Below, one piece after another: positions 44,155 through 52,800 of a DNA stretch of 64,000 bases. Source of the DNA: Saccharothrix syringae (GTDB lineage Bacteria > Actinomycetota > Actinomycetes > Mycobacteriales > Pseudonocardiaceae). The stretch lies in assembly GCF_009498035.1 (NCBI RefSeq), contig NZ_CP034550.1, forward strand, positions 6,324,001 to 6,388,000. Direction: 5' to 3'. The first letter of the stretch is position 1, and each line of letters opens with the position of its first letter. Under the pieces are notes generated by a model. That model saw only the letters and a list, made by a program, of their open reading frames with translations. It made no database searches and was not told where the DNA came from. A program made the position numbers and the translations under genes.

Positions 44155-44729
44155 AAGCCCGGGACGCGTGGTTGTGTTTCGCCGACGAGTCCGGGCAGCT
44201 GCTGCGGCCACCGCGGGCGCGCACCTGGGCCCGGCGTGGCCGGACGCCGGTGTTGCGGGTGCGCACCGCGGGCAAGGCGCGCCTGTCCCTGGCCGGTCCG
44301 GTCTGCCGCAAACCCGGCCACCGCATCCGCCTGATCTACCGGATGATGGTCCACCGCGGCCGCACGGGCGAGAAGAAGGGCTTCCGCGAAGCGGACTTCG
44401 CCGCCCTGCTCGACGCCGCCCACCGGCAACTCGGCGGGAACATCGTGCTGGTGTGGGACAGCCACGTGCACCACGTCGACGCGGCCATGCGCGCACTGAT
44501 CGACAAGCGGACCTGGTTGACGGTGTTCCGGTTACCGTCCTACGCCCCCGAGTTGAACCCGGCCGAGGGCGTGTGGGCGCACCTCAAACGCAGCCTGGCC
44601 AACCTCGCCCCGTTCACCATCGACGGCCTGGCCGCAGCGGTCCGCACCCGTCTCAAACGCCTGCAATACCGGCCCGACCTGCTCAACGGGTTCATCGCAC
44701 AAACCGGACTCATCACCACCCCACCATGA
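44151..44729 (+). CDS. IS630 transposase, catalytic frame (OrfB)
   Basis: 192 residues in the -1 frame relative to OrfA. DDE motifs: FADESGQ (first Asp), VLVWDSHVHHVD (second Asp) and SYAPELNPAEGVWAHLKR (Glu). With the slippery site, the full transposase would be about 350 residues, normal for the family. All key residues are present, so the element may still be active. Confidence 0.85.
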   Translation: MKARDAWLCFADESGQLLRPPRARTWARRGRTPVLRVRTAGKARLSLAGPVCRKPGHRIRLIYRMMVHRGRTGEKKGFREADFAALLDAAHRQLGGNIVLVWDSHVHHVDAAMRALIDKRTWLTVFRLPSYAPELNPAEGVWAHLKRSLANLAPFTIDGLAAAVRTRLKRLQYRPDLLNGFIAQTGLITTPP

Positions 44730-44818
44730 CCTCACCCCGAAACGAAAAGATCAGTCTCTCCCGCTATAACGCACGTCGCGACGACCTACCCGGCCTTGGG
44801 TGAAGTCCCTCTCCTGGG

Positions 44819-45841
44819 CTACGCGTCTGTCCCGTCAGCGAGCGGATGCGGTTCACCCGTCAATGCCGACAGCGCCTCGGCCACCTCGTTGACCGACGCG
44901 CGTACGTACGTGGCGGTCACCCCGTACCTGTTCGTCGAGGCCGTCGCGTGGCCCGCGTACGCCCGCGCCACCGCATAGCCGAAGCTGCGCTCCACCCAGG
45001 TCAACGTGGTGTGCCGCAACCAGTGCATGGTGATGCCCTGCGTCCGAACCGACTCGATGTGCTCGCCGAGACGCGACCACAGGTGGTCGTACCGCCGGTC
45101 GGTCAACGGCTGTCCATCCACGTAGCGAAACACGGCGCTCCCCGGATCACGGGCACCGCGTGTGTACGCGTGCCGCTGCAAGTGCGACATCAACGTCGGC
45201 GACACCGGTTGCCAACGATGGACGTTGCCCTTCTCCCGCAACTGCACAAGACACTGCACCGGATCAAGATCCCGAAGCCGCAGCGCCAACGCACCGCCAC
45301 GCCGCGCCGCTGTCTCAATGTGGAACCGCAGCAGCAACGCATCAAGTTTGGGATCGTTTCCGGTCAACGACGCGACCTCCACGATCTCCTCGACGAGACC
45401 GGCGTCCAAGGCCCGACGGTTCGACTTCACGCGCTTGGGCTTTCTCACGTGCTCGGTGGGCACCCTCCATGGGTCGATGAGCCGGTTGCCGACCGCATGC
45501 CGGTACAGGCACCGCAACGCCTCGAACGCATGCTCGGCGGCGCTGTGCCCTCCTCGACCGGAACGCCGCTGAACCACCGTGGCCTTCGCGTGTTCGATCA
45601 GCCAATTGACGTCGGTGGGCTCGATTTCGTCGATCCTGCGGTCCGCCCACACCGCCAACATCTTGTTCCAGTAGGTCGAATAAAGTTTGCGCGTCCCCTC
45701 CGGCACCGCACCGGCAACCCTGGGAATAAATGCCGCGAAGGTGGGAAGCGGTGACCGGACACCGTCTCGCCCGATAAGCTGTTCCGGCGACACACCCAAT
45801 TTTCCGAGAAGCATCAACGCCATTGCGACGTCGTCACCCAC
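44819..45841 (-). CDS. int: Tyrosine recombinase / integrase
   Basis: About 340 residues from GTG 45841, overlapping the AbrB-like gene; a longer frame to ATG 45919 exists. It has an N-terminal core-binding domain (RKLYSTYWNKMLAVWADRRI). The catalytic domain carries Arg in IETAARRGGALALRLRDLD, the HWLRHTT box (H273, R276), a GHA motif and nucleophile candidates in NRYGVTATYV (Tyr306 or Tyr312). It would excise and integrate the element. No excisionase gene is evident nearby, so the AbrB-like partner may take part in control. Confidence 0.88.
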   Translation of the reverse strand: MGDDVAMALMLLGKLGVSPEQLIGRDGVRSPLPTFAAFIPRVAGAVPEGTRKLYSTYWNKMLAVWADRRIDEIEPTDVNWLIEHAKATVVQRRSGRGGHSAAEHAFEALRCLYRHAVGNRLIDPWRVPTEHVRKPKRVKSNRRALDAGLVEEIVEVASLTGNDPKLDALLLRFHIETAARRGGALALRLRDLDPVQCLVQLREKGNVHRWQPVSPTLMSHLQRHAYTRGARDPGSAVFRYVDGQPLTDRRYDHLWSRLGEHIESVRTQGITMHWLRHTTLTWVERSFGYAVARAYAGHATASTNRYGVTATYVRASVNEVAEALSALTGEPHPLADGTDA

Positions 45842-46379
45842 GGCTCGACCCGCCCGCCTGGATGCCGAGCGTGCGCTTGAGTTGTCCTTCGTGGAACTCG
45901 CGTACCATCTCTTCGACATTGACAGGCGGGTGCACGATGAGCATGTTGTGCTCCGGTATGCCCACCAGAAATGCCAGGCTTCCGTTCGACAAGTCGCAAT
46001 AGTGTAGCAGGCTTGCGGGCAGTCGGATCCGAAATTGACTGTCGATTGCCAGACGACCGTCCGGCACCGGCTTCAGAACCACATAGTTCGCCCCGACCGA
46101 ACTGCCCAGACCCGTATCGGCGGACCAGTCCAACGATCTGAGCACATGGCGCCCCGCGATGCGCCCGCGATCGTCGACCAGGCATGCACCGAAGCTGATC
46201 GCAGCACTGTTGATGCGTGAATATAGGTCACCCAGGTCGACCTTGCGCATCTGGCGGCGCTGTCGCCCAGGCAGTACCGTCGGGTAGTTGAGTGCGTCGA
46301 CAACGGCATCATCGATACCGGAGAAACCGGTACCAGGCGAGATGAGAGACCGAGTCGCAGTCCTTGGGTCGCCGCCCAC
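45834..46379 (-). CDS. AbrB/SpoVT-like DNA-binding protein coupled to the integrase
   Basis: 181 residues from GTG 46379 (GGGGGG upstream; later starts such as ATG 46250 are possible). The C-terminal ~70 residues hold an AbrB-like swapped-hairpin segment (LAIDSQFRIRLPASLLHYCD followed by LAFLVGIPEHNMLIVHPP). It overlaps the integrase start by eight bases, so the two are co-translated. It is a likely regulator or recombination-direction factor. The upstream region contains two copies of the element dyad. Confidence 0.6.
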   Translation of the reverse strand: MGGDPRTATRSLISPGTGFSGIDDAVVDALNYPTVLPGRQRRQMRKVDLGDLYSRINSAAISFGACLVDDRGRIAGRHVLRSLDWSADTGLGSSVGANYVVLKPVPDGRLAIDSQFRIRLPASLLHYCDLSNGSLAFLVGIPEHNMLIVHPPVNVEEMVREFHEGQLKRTLGIQAGGSSRG

Positions 46380-46450
46380 GATGCCCCCCGAAGAAAGATC
46401 GACGCCAGGTGCGCCGCCGAGGGTAGCCCGACCAGATTGCGGCTCGCCAA

Positions 46451-46547
46451 GTTTTCACCTGCCGAAAACCGGCCCCCATGCGGCACACCCCCTCGGTTTC
46501 ACGGCCGATCGACGGTGTATCGCGCACAATTTTTCACTGACCGGAAG
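46451..46547. promoter_or_regulatory. Two TTTTC-N7-GAAAA-type dyads upstream of the integrase operon
   Basis: GTTTTC-ACCTGCC-GAAAAC (46451-46469) is a perfect 6-bp dyad. TTTTC-ACTGACC-GGAAG (46531-46547) is a half-matching copy 80 bp away, and an inverted TTCCGGTCAG half-site lies at 46601-46610. They could be operators or recombinase arm sites. The rest of 46380-47089 shows no gene I can support. Confidence 0.5.
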
Positions 46548-47151
46548 ATCAAGCCCAAACCCGAACCTGACCATGCGACATAAATCACACTGCCATAAGG
46601 TTCCGGTCAGATCGGAGATTTCATCAGGCGAGAAAGGTGAAACTGCCGACAGCGGTGGTCGCGCGACCACCCACCCTCCCGATCGGCATTGATTATCGCA
46701 GACGCACACTGTTTCCTGTCGAGTCGCGAACCAATCAGGTCGGGCGCGCCAGGGCGAGCGCTCGTGAGCACAGTCCGATATCCGGCATTGTGATCGACCG
46801 GAGTCCTTCTGCAGATGGAATTCGGGTCGAACCGATGGCTCGATGGCGGTGTGGGTCTGCGGCACCACCAACGTCACGAAGTCCAGGGCGCAGGAACGCG
46901 GTCACGACAGCTCAAAGGACGCGATCGAGCCCCGTCGAATGCCATGCCACACATGCGCAGCCACTCAGACCGCTCTTCCTGCCCGGTGACACGGAGAAGC
47001 CCGATCAACCTGTCCGGGCTGTGCCGGCGCAGGCGTGCACTTCGTCCCACAGCGACTCCCGTTCGCCGTGCTCGACCGGCAAACTGAGCTTGACCCGTTT
47101 TGACGGACATCTGAGATCAGGGGACGCGTGTCCCCGGAGGGATGTCCCATC

Positions 47152-47463
47152 ATGGAGCCCATGGGCAGGAAGAAGCGGCGGCCCCGGCGGTCGTTCACCC
47201 CGGAGTTCAAGGCCGAGATCGTGGAGCTGTGCTCGCGGGGTGACCGCTCGGTGGGTCAGGTCGCGAAGGACTTCGACCTGACCGAGACCGCAGTGCGGCA
47301 GTGGGTCGTGCAGGCCGAACGCGACGCCGGCACCCGGAGCGACGGGTTGACCACCGACGAGCGGGAGGAGCTCGCGAGGCTGCGGCGGGAGAACCGCCGT
47401 CTGACCGAGGACGTGGAGATCCTCAAGCGCGCCACGGCTTTCTTCGCCAAGGAGATCCGGTGA
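47152..47463 (+). CDS. IS3 transposase OrfA
   Basis: 103 residues from ATG 47152 (GGAGGG upstream). HTH (RRSFTPEFKAEIVELCSRGD, SVGQVAKDFDLTETAVRQWV) followed by a leucine-zipper helix (ARLRRENRRLTEDVEILKRA), the standard end-binding and dimerisation layout. It overlaps OrfB, which lies in the -1 frame. Confidence 0.88.
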   Translation: MEPMGRKKRRPRRSFTPEFKAEIVELCSRGDRSVGQVAKDFDLTETAVRQWVVQAERDAGTRSDGLTTDEREELARLRRENRRLTEDVEILKRATAFFAKEIR

Positions 47464-48349
47464 ACGTCTATCCGTTCATCGAGGCGGAGCGAGCGGGCGG
47501 CGGCAACGTCCATCGGGCGTGCACGCTGCTGAAGGTCTCCCGGTCCGCCTACTACGCCCACCGCACCGCCGCGCCCACCGCCCGCGCACGACAGGACGCC
47601 GACCTGGCCGCTCGGGTCGTCGCGATCCACGACGAGTCCAAGGGCACCTACAGCGCGCCCAGGGTGCACGCGAGTTGCGGACCCAGGGGCACCGGCATTC
47701 CTGCAAACGCGTCGCCCGGCTCCTACGGCAGGCCGGACGTGCGGGACGTGCACCGAGGCGGTGGCGCACCACCACCGTCCCCGACCCCGCCGCGACCGTC
47801 CCGACGGACCTGATCCGACGTGATTTCTCCTGCGCCGCAAAGGATGTCGACACCCGGTGGTGCGGCGACATCACCTACGTCCACACCTGGGAAGGATGGC
47901 TCTACCTGGCCACCGTCATCGACATCGCCTCACGCCGCGTGGTCGGCTGGGCCACCGCCGACCACCTGCGCACCGACCTCGTCGCCCGGGCCCTGGACAA
48001 CGCCGTCCGACAGCGGCGCCCCGAACCCGGAGTGATCTTCCACGCCGACAGGGGCTGCCAATACACCTCCGCCCGGCTCGCCACCCTCGCCGACGACCTG
48101 GGCGTCCGATTGTCGATCGGCTGCAAAGGCCAATGCTGGGACAACGCCGTCGCCGAATCGTTCTTCGCCACCATCAAAACCGAACTGCTCGACCGACAGC
48201 CCTGGCCCACCAGAACCATGGCCCACAAGGCGATCTTCGAATACATCGAGGGCTGGTTCAACACCCGCCGCCTGCACTCCAGCCTCGGCTACCTCAGCCC
48301 CGCCGCCTACGAAGCAACCCGACACCACCCGGCAGACCAGGTAGCCTGA
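47460..48349 (+). pseudogene. IS3 transposase OrfB, frameshifted
   Basis: The first ~70 codons (VYPFIEAERAGGGNVHRACT onward) are in one frame. A missing G near 47675 shifts the rest, which reads ELRTQGHRHSCKRVARLLRQ. The rve/DDE core then follows: RWCGDITYVHTWEGWLYLAT, FHADRGCQYTS and WDNAVAESFFATIKTEL. All three acids are intact, so decay is recent or the shift is a consensus error. Confidence 0.85.
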
Positions 48350-48489
48350 CCACACTCATCGACCCTGTCCGTCAAAACGGGTCAACCCCAAACCGCCAAC
48401 GCCGCGGCTCCGGGCACCACTCGCATCACCTGATCGAGTTGACTCGATCAGGCCCACGACACACGCGCGGCACGGCATACTCCACGCCC

Positions 48490-49599
48490 GTGCCCGATGA
48501 CGTGGTGGAGACCAAGGCCCTGCGCGAATTACGCGCCAACATGGAGTACGCACGCGGACTGGTCCGGGGCGGACAGCACCTCGAACGGCTGCGGGTCGGG
48601 GCGTTCGACGTCGCCGACCTGTACCGGTCCGCCTGGGTCCAGGCGGTCTCGGCGCTGGACCACTGGGTGCACAGCGAGTTGTACGACCGCGCGGTGGCGC
48701 TCGCGCTCCAGGTCTCCGAGCAGCGGCCCGCCCGGTTCCTGCGCATCGAGGTGCCGATGGGCCTGCTGGAGGACGTGCTGCACCACTCCGGCTCGCTGGA
48801 GGAGAGGTTCCGGGACCATCTGAAGGCCCGCTTCGGCTACACGTCGTACCAGAACCCGGAGAAGATCAAGGAAGCGTTCGCGCACGTCAGCGACGCGCAG
48901 CTGTGGGACGGCGTGGCCAGGCACCTCAGCCAGGACGGCGTGGCGTGGTCGCACCAGTCGGTGCGGGAACGGGTCAGCCTGATCATGAACCGGCGCAACC
49001 TCATCGCCCACGCCGCCGACCTCGACCCCGCGACCGGCAAGCGCACGCCGATCCAGGCCCACGAAGCCACCGAGACCATCGACTGGCTGGAGCGGGTGGC
49101 GGTCGCGATCTCGCACGTCATCGGCCCGCCGCCGGCCCTCCCCTCCCAGGCCAAGCACACGTGGACCAGGCAGGAGATCGACAACGCCGTCAAGGCGATC
49201 GCCGATCCCGACACCCGCGCCGCGGGCCTGCGCCTGCTCGCCCACGCTGACGAGCACGGCGCACAGCTCAAGGGAGGGAGCGGCGCCGCCCCCTCCGCAG
49301 GCGTCTACTACCCGGTCGGCGGCAAGCGGCGGTCGTTGGTGTCGCTGTACGTCTCGCCCGGGAACCCGGCGCTCACCGTCAACCTCAGGTCCATCTGGGA
49401 CCAGGACGAGGCACTGGCCCTCGGCGTCCTCGCCGAGCTGCGCGACCACCCCGGCCTGGCCGCGCTCCTCCCGGCCGACGACGAGGAGCTGGTCCGCAAG
49501 TACCCGTCGTTCGACCTCGCGACGCTCGGCGCCACGCCGGACGCGCTCGGCACCCTGCTGCGCGCACTGGAGCTGGCGACACAAGGCCCTGTGACGTGA
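48490..49599 (+). CDS. HEPN-domain protein, candidate abortive-infection RNase
   Basis: 369 residues from GTG 48490 (no strong ribosome site; ATG 48541 is an alternative that would cut a conserved-looking helix). Helices at DLYRSAWVQAVSALDHWVHS and the motif RRNLIAH (R169-N170, H174) fit RiboL-PSP/MAE-28990-type HEPN domains, whose R-x4-6-H cuts RNA. The C-terminal ~130 residues form a separate domain (GVYYPVGGKRRSLVSLYVSP, WDQDEALALGVLAEL). No antitoxin (MNT) gene is beside it, so it may act alone in defence. Confidence 0.7.
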   Translation: MPDDVVETKALRELRANMEYARGLVRGGQHLERLRVGAFDVADLYRSAWVQAVSALDHWVHSELYDRAVALALQVSEQRPARFLRIEVPMGLLEDVLHHSGSLEERFRDHLKARFGYTSYQNPEKIKEAFAHVSDAQLWDGVARHLSQDGVAWSHQSVRERVSLIMNRRNLIAHAADLDPATGKRTPIQAHEATETIDWLERVAVAISHVIGPPPALPSQAKHTWTRQEIDNAVKAIADPDTRAAGLRLLAHADEHGAQLKGGSGAAPSAGVYYPVGGKRRSLVSLYVSPGNPALTVNLRSIWDQDEALALGVLAELRDHPGLAALLPADDEELVRKYPSFDLATLGATPDALGTLLRALELATQGPVT

Positions 49600-49708
49600 C
49601 CTCCGGCGGCTGATCGGGCCGCGGAGCGCTTCGCGGTCGTCCCGAACCCGGGGGTCCACGCCGTTCGGCGCGGACCCACCCGGGCAGTGGGCCTGTCTGG
49701 AGTTGTGA

Positions 49709-50331
49709 TCACGATGTGGGTCGGAGGCTGCGCATCCGGATCACGGCCCCGCGTAGGTGCAGGCCGGCGAGGTAGCTCTCCGGCTTCTTGTCGTAGCGGA
49801 TGGCGAGCCCTCGCCATGCCTTGATCTCGTTGACGCACCGTTCGACCGTGTTATGTCCTGTGTAGAGCACGGTGTCGTGGAAATGGGGCCGTCCGCCCCG
49901 GCGGCCCTTCTTCCTCCGGTTGGCGACCTGTCGGCCTTCACCGGGATGACCCCCTTGATGCCACATCGACGCAGGTGGGCGCGACTGGCGCAACTGGAGT
50001 AGGCCTTGTCCCCGGCCACCGCGTCGGGCCGGGTGCGCGCACGGCCGACCGGCCCGCAGCCACTCATCCCGTCCAGAACCGGAACGAACCGGGGACTGTC
50101 CGCAGCCTGTCCCTCGGTCAGCACGAAGACCAACGGGCAGGAGCACGGGTCGCAGGCGAGGTGGACCTTGCCGGTCAGGCCGCCGCGCGAGCGTCCCAGC
50201 AGCGGTGCGGTCAAACGCGCCCGGCCTCGTCGCCGGACCCGTCGCCGACGTTCCCGCTCGAACCCGTCGGCCTGCGAACCCAGCGGACCGTGTCCGCGGA
50301 CCTTGGCAAAATCAGCCTGAGGCAGCATCAA
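49709..50331 (-). pseudogene. IS5-family transposase relic
   Basis: Reading leftward: LLGRSRGGLTGKVHLACDPC, AVAGDKAYSSCASRAHLRRC, GIKGVIPVKAD, then a shift near 49935 and ANRRKKGRRGGRP, NTVERCVNEIKAWRGLAIRY. The N-terminal third is gone. It is dead. Confidence 0.8.
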
Positions 50332-50540
50332 CCAACCAGTTCAACGCGGTACCAGCGAAACCTGGCAAGAGTAAGCCCTATCACGACCCTCACAGCGCCC
50401 TACGCGACACCATGCGACAATGAGCAACAATGTGCTAACCGTCTGTAGCGCAACCCGATCAAAAGCGGGGTTCTCTCCTGCAGGCCACGAGCCCGAAGGT
50501 GCCGCACCGAGTGTGACGCCCTCACCTATCTTGACTCCGA

Positions 50541-51272
50541 TCAGGTTCCAGTCCCCTCATTGCGGCGGGCCGCTCGCTGCAGTAGACGCAGCAGCAGGTC
50601 GGCGGTCTGCACTACCTCGGCCGCCTCGACCGCATCATCGAAGTGCACCGTGCGGTGGCTGGAAGGGTTCTTGAAAGCTCCGATCGCTCCGGCGAACAGC
50701 TCCATGATCGCCACCTGCTCACCCTTGTGGGCGTCAACGTCCGCTAGAGGTCCCGCGTCGGGCCTGAACGCCTGGCGCATCAAGTCCACACCGATGACGG
50801 AGTTCTCCAAACCTGCCAGCCGGCGCACCTCGACCTCGACTGTCTTCATCGCGGCGAAACACGCGGTCTCGTAGTCGCCCAGGTTGAAGATGGGGCGCAC
50901 CCGCTCCTCCAGGATCGGATGCAGAGAGCCCGCCAGGCGGTCACCGGCCCACAACCGGGTCAGGGCAGCGGCATCAGCCTTGGCCTCGTGCCCGGCGCGA
51001 GTCAGCCGCTGCCACGCAGAAGTCGTGTTGCGGGCACTCGGCCCGATCAGCCCATGCGCCTCCAACCACGCCCAAGCATCCGAGAGCCAGCCCAGCAACT
51101 CGGTCACGTCCGGCTCCTGGTTGTGCTCGAACGCCTGCTCCGCACCCCGCAGGGTGTTGTTCGCGTTCACGTCGCCGGCGCCCAGGCTCGCCAGCAATCG
51201 CAGAGCAAGCTCGGGGGTGGCCAGCCGCCTGATCTCGTCAGCCGGCACAGGGCCGGACATACGCATCGTCAT
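50541..51272 (-). CDS. TIGR02391 (Ymh) family protein
   Basis: About 243 residues from ATG 51272 (a TTG at 51278 is also open). The C-terminal domain is diagnostic: IFNLGDYETACFAAMKTVEV, GVDLMRQAF, LFAGAIGAFKNPSSHR, VVQTADLLLRLL. The helical bundle with a conserved N-P-x-S-H-R is HEPN-like, and relatives occur in defence islands. The N-terminal half (PELALRLLASLGAGDVNANN, WLEAHGLIGPSARN) is a winged-helix-like module. No partner gene overlaps it. Confidence 0.75.
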   Translation of the reverse strand: MTMRMSGPVPADEIRRLATPELALRLLASLGAGDVNANNTLRGAEQAFEHNQEPDVTELLGWLSDAWAWLEAHGLIGPSARNTTSAWQRLTRAGHEAKADAAALTRLWAGDRLAGSLHPILEERVRPIFNLGDYETACFAAMKTVEVEVRRLAGLENSVIGVDLMRQAFRPDAGPLADVDAHKGEQVAIMELFAGAIGAFKNPSSHRTVHFDDAVEAAEVVQTADLLLRLLQRAARRNEGTGT

Positions 51273-51792
51273 GCCCAACGCTAACCTCGCGCCCCGACGT
51301 GACCTGGTAGGCCGGGCCGTCTGTATCGCGTTGCGAACCTGACCACAGTGCGCCCGTGGTCAGGTCGGGGCGGCCGGGCCGGCCACTGCGAGCTGCCGAG
51401 TTCGGACCTCGCTCGTGTTGCCGGGGTCGGCAGCCTGCCCCAGGTCGGCGGGTCCGGGGTCGCGCACCACACCGATTCCGGCGACGCGCGGTCACCCAGG
51501 GCGGTGGAGTGCGGCCATCGAGCACGTCTTGGACGTAGTCGGGTAGCCGATGTCGCAGTCCGCAGAGGATGTGGGCCATGTAGGGCAGGCGGAAGTGGCC
51601 GCGGTCGGCGGGCAGGCGAGGGAAGACCGCGTCGTTGACCGGGGGCATCATCTCCGCCGCCGCAGCCGAGAACTTCCCCATGCGGGCGGCGTGGACGTGC
51701 TCGAGCATGGCCTTGGCGACTCGGCGTGCCCTGACCTGTGGACGCCACAGGAACTCGACGACGTCCCGGTCCGTCTTCGCGAGCGAGCGCAT
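51238..51792 (-). pseudogene. Hypothetical gene fragment cut by an IS5 element
   Basis: The first ~100 codons look like real protein (TDRDVVEFLWRPQVRARRVA, AAAAEMMPPVNDAVFPRLPA, GHFRLPYMAHILCGLRHRLP, DYVQDVLDGRTPPPWVTARR). After that, composition degrades and the frame runs into the next gene. The IS5 element begins about 85 bp upstream. Family not recognised. Confidence 0.35.
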
Positions 51793-51876
51793 CCTCGTCT
51801 GAGGTCCCTCCGGATCCGCGATGTCCTCCAGTGGTTGTGCGTAGTGGAAGGCCTCGGCCGCGAGGGTGTCGCGGGC

Positions 51877-52756
51877 CTTAGTGATCAGTTCAAAATGAGC
51901 TGGCGTGTCGCCTTTACCTGTGGCGTCGGGCGTTCCAAGATCGCGGCGTGCGTGAGGAGGTCTTGACCGACGAGCTGTGGGCTCGACCGGAACCGCTGAT
52001 CCCGGTGCGTCCGAGGCGCTTCCGTCACCCGGGTCGCAGGCGTGCCGACGACCGGGCGGCGTTGGAGGGCATCCTGTACGTGGTGCGTACCGGGATCGGG
52101 TGGAACCGGCTGCCCACCGCCCTGTTCGGTGCCTCGGGTGCGACGTGTTGGCGTCGGTTGGCCGAGTGGCACGAGGCCGGGGTGTGGCAGCAGCTGCACG
52201 AACGTCTGCTCGCCGAGCTGCGCGCTGCCGGGCTGTTGGACCTGTCCGCCATGCTGGTCGACTCCACCCACCTGCGCGCCCTCAAAGGGGGGACCACACG
52301 GGGCCGAGTCCGGTCGACCGGAGCAAGCCCGGCTCCAAGCACCACCTGATCACCGACGCCACCGGTGTCCCGCTCGCCGTCACCCTGACCGGCGGCAACC
52401 GCAACGACGTCACCCAGCTGATCCCGTTGATCGACGCCGTCCCGCCGATCCGGGGCGTGGTCGGCAAGCCCAGGCGGCGCCCGCGTCGGGTCTACGCCGA
52501 CCGCGGTTACGACCACGACAAGTACCGCCGCCTGGTCCGCGCCCGCGGCATCACCCCGGTCATCGCCCGACGCGGCGTCGCACACGGTTCCGGCCTGGGC
52601 AAGGTCCGCTGGCCGGTGGAACGCACCTTCGCCTGGATCAAGGGCTTCCGTCGACTCCGAGTCCGGACCGAACGACGAGCCGATGTCCACCAGGCCATCC
52701 TCAGCCTGGCCTGCTCGATCATCTGCCTACGGAAACTCATTCTGAACTGATCACTA
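51877..52756 (+). mobile_element. IS5-family (IS427-type) insertion sequence
   Basis: Inverted ends CTTAGTGATCAGTTCAAAAT (51877) and, reversed, CTTAGTGATCAGTTCAGAAT (ending 52756) bound a ~880-bp element encoding one transposase split over two frames. It abuts the start of the CHAT gene by 45 bp. Confidence 0.85.
51948..52750 (+). CDS. IS5-family transposase, two frames joined by -1 frameshift
   Basis: OrfA (51948-52349) has ELWARPEPLIPVRPRRFRHP, GIGWNRLPTALFGASGATCW and the first Asp (MLVDSTHLRA). The -1 frame (in use from about 52290 to 52750) has GSKHHLITDATGVPLAVTLT, VYADRGYDHDKYRRLVRARG and ERTFAWIKGFRRLRVRTE. The switch lies at AAAGGGGGG (52284-52292), a plausible slippage run. All catalytic acids are present, so the element may be active. 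Confidence 0.85.
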
Positions 52757-52800
52757 AGCTACCCCGGTAGCTCGGAGGTGCTCCGGCGCGGCGGGTAACG

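Larger units (their letters stand above)
43603..44754 (+). mobile_element. IS630-family insertion sequence
   Basis: Near-perfect terminal inverted repeats bound the element: CTGATCTTTGCGTTTCGGGG from 43603 and, reversed, CTGATCTTTTCGTTTCGGGG ending at 44754. Between them lie two overlapping transposase frames with all three catalytic acids. A TA precedes the left end, as expected for the family, but the right flank is TCTC, so the duplicated TA is not preserved. Confidence 0.85.
47090..48385 (+). mobile_element. IS3-family insertion sequence
   Basis: Perfect 20-bp terminal inverted repeats (47090-47109 and 48366-48385, TTGACCCGTTTTGACGGACA). Length ~1.3 kb and OrfA/OrfB layout are those of IS3. 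A frameshift in OrfB means this copy cannot move itself. No clear target duplication is visible. Confidence 0.9.

Noticed and set aside
46637..47281. Rightward frame running into the IS3 element
   Set aside because: It has no motif and crosses the IS end, so it cannot be a native gene.
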